NCBI GenBank assembly: GCA_902615995.1
Contig: CACMRF010000012.1
Location: 1 to 35,544 of the forward strand
Origin: an uncultured SAR116 cluster alpha proteobacterium
GTDB lineage: Bacteria; Pseudomonadota; Alphaproteobacteria; Puniceispirillales; Marisalimonadaceae
Direction of reading: 5' to 3'
DNA length: 35,544 nt
Below, in pieces: positions 34,212 to 35,544 of the stretch. How positions within the stretch are numbered: position 1 is the first letter of the stretch; each line of letters starts with the position of its first letter. Under the pieces are notes generated by a model, which was not told where the DNA came from, searched no databases, and saw nothing but the letters and a program-made list of their open reading frames with translations. Made by a program: the position numbers and the translations under genes.

Positions 34212-35516
34212 TTAACCTATCTCAATATTTAATTTTATAAATTCTTTTTCTAGACTTTTAGAGGTATTAATTTTTTTATCAACAACATATTTTTCATGAT
34301 TTATCTCAACCTCTTCTAAATTATATAAATAATTGACCATAAAACCCAAAGATTGTTCTAATCCTTTTTCAGAAGTGTCAGATAGAAAATTAATTCTTTC
34401 TAAAATTGCTCCATTTCCTATATGAAATCTTGCCACAGGATCATTTGGTAAATAATCTAATCTTTTGGAGATAAAGAAATATTTTAAAATACTTTCGTTC
34501 AATATAATTTCATTTTTTTGAATTTTAGTAGTAGATAATTTATTATACATTTTATCAAACAAAGTCGTATCATTCGATTTTAACCACTTACTAAATCCTG
34601 GGACTGGTGACAAGGTCACAAATTTAGATAACTTTTCAAAATTATTTTGTAAATCTTTGGCAACCTGCTTTATTAAAAAATTGCCAAAAGAAATTCCTTG
34701 TAAACCTTTTTGGCAGTTGGAAATTGAATAAAAAACAGCTGTTGTTGCTTCTTCACTATTAATCATTGTCCTATCTGGATTAAGAATTTGATTTATTTTT
34801 TCAGGCATATCTTCAGTTAAAGCGACTTCTATAAATATTAAAGGTTCATCTTCCATAGCTGGATGAAAGTATGCAAAGCACTTTCTGTCTTGTGGCTCTA
34901 ACCTAGATCTTAATTCGTCCCAAGATTTTATTTGATGAACAGCTTCATATTCAATAATTTTTTCTAAAATATTAGCAGGTGTCTCCCAATCAATTGGTTT
35001 TAATATCAAAAAACCTCTATTAAACCAGTCCTTGAATAAAGATGATAAATCAAAATCAATTTTTTGAAAATTTGGATGTTTATCTAAAAGTTCAAGCAAC
35101 TTTTCTCTTAATCTTACTAAGTTAATCGTTCCATGTTGAGTTGAATTCAAACGTCGGAATATCTCTGAGCGTTTTGATTCAGAAATCTTTTTTATGTCTT
35201 TGTAAAAGTTGTATTCTTTTTTCTTGTCATAATTTTTTAAAACTTCTTCTATTAAACTAATATCTAAATCATAATCTCTTTCCAAATATTCAAAAAAACT
35301 AATTAATGTCTTTTGATCACATTGACTTAAACAGTCCAATAGTTCTTCTGAATAATTTAATGCTGAAATCTCTCCTTTAGCATCATTGACATTTTCAATA
35401 TATTCTAAAAGAGACTTGTTTTGTTTTTTTTCAAAAAGAGAACTAAAATTTTTTTTTCTATTCTTTTTGTCAAATAAAGTATTTACTAAATCGCTAAAAA
35501 AACTAAATTTACTCAT
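34212..35516 (-). CDS. Malonyl-CoA decarboxylase
   Basis: This enzyme decarboxylates malonyl-CoA to acetyl-CoA. The 434-aa protein has a helical N-terminal domain (to about 155) and the acyltransferase-like catalytic domain. Key blocks are LKPIDWETPANILEKIIEYE, CFAYFHPAMEDEPLIFIEVAL, the serine segment VFYSISNCQKGLQGISFGNF (261-280) and the catalytic histidine H365 in VARFHIGNG. The C-terminal GFMVNYLY matches the family. It is not next to malonyl-CoA synthetase or malonate transport genes here. The start has only 28 bases upstream in the window, so its promoter is not fully visible. Confidence 0.95.
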   Translation of the reverse strand: MSKFSFFSDLVNTLFDKKNRKKNFSSLFEKKQNKSLLEYIENVNDAKGEISALNYSEELLDCLSQCDQKTLISFFEYLERDYDLDISLIEEVLKNYDKKKEYNFYKDIKKISESKRSEIFRRLNSTQHGTINLVRLREKLLELLDKHPNFQKIDFDLSSLFKDWFNRGFLILKPIDWETPANILEKIIEYEAVHQIKSWDELRSRLEPQDRKCFAYFHPAMEDEPLIFIEVALTEDMPEKINQILNPDRTMINSEEATTAVFYSISNCQKGLQGISFGNFLIKQVAKDLQNNFEKLSKFVTLSPVPGFSKWLKSNDTTLFDKMYNKLSTTKIQKNEIILNESILKYFFISKRLDYLPNDPVARFHIGNGAILERINFLSDTSEKGLEQSLGFMVNYLYNLEEVEINHEKYVVDKKINTSKSLEKEFIKLNIEIG

Positions 35517-35544
35517 ATTTATAAATTTTCTTTTAAGTACTCTC

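Overview
The window is AT-rich chromosomal DNA, most likely from a marine alphaproteobacterium of the SAR11 (Pelagibacterales) type. The evidence is low G+C, AGA as the main arginine codon, very short intergenic gaps, many stop/start overlaps and convergent genes that abut without a terminator. Alphaproteobacterial families (DUF1489, DUF1127, malonyl-CoA decarboxylase) are also present. The assignment is an inference from gene content and composition, not from a marker-gene tree.

Region 1 (1-6072) is an accessory island end. It holds the tail of an unknown gene, a type I restriction-modification operon (hsdR, a single-chain hsdM-hsdS fusion, an unknown 170-aa partner), a 59-aa zinc-ribbon gene on the other strand, and a repeat-rich non-coding strip. 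These genes use more CGN arginine codons than the rest of the window. The island stops at the 3' end of guaA, a recognised integration hotspot in bacteria.

Region 2 (6073-17534, all minus strand) is a compact run of core genes. In transcription order it encodes a TSUP permease, a carboxymuconolactone-decarboxylase-like protein, MgtE, a DUF1489 protein, an RND pump (adaptor plus permease), HisI, RlmE, GuaB and GuaA. The last two complete de novo GMP synthesis.

Region 3 (17588-23562, plus strand) is a six-gene tandem run: pirin, a ketopantoate-reductase-like enzyme, TrpE, TrpG, a quinone-oxidoreductase-like enzyme and a luciferase-like flavin monooxygenase. Gaps are 1 to 13 nt.

Region 4 (23565-25680) has a three-gene minus-strand cassette (ExbB/TolQ-like channel, ExbD-like anchor with an unusual periplasmic domain, small membrane protein). 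It is divergent from a DUF1127 gene. That gene is followed by a stem-loop exposing CCTCCTCCTC and then by a strong intrinsic terminator, which is the layout of alphaproteobacterial Cuckoo/CcsR small RNAs.

Region 5 (25709-35516) is mostly small-molecule metabolism: two EamA-type transporters, a cold-shock gene leading a DUF1330 / haloacetate-dehalogenase-like / cupin operon, a NIPSNAP protein, an HpaR-type MarR regulator divergent from an HpaI-type aldolase plus old-yellow-enzyme operon with a palindromic operator candidate, a type-2 malate/lactate-dehydrogenase family enzyme, a small secreted protein and malonyl-CoA decarboxylase. No tRNA, rRNA, CRISPR array, transposase or integrase was recognised.
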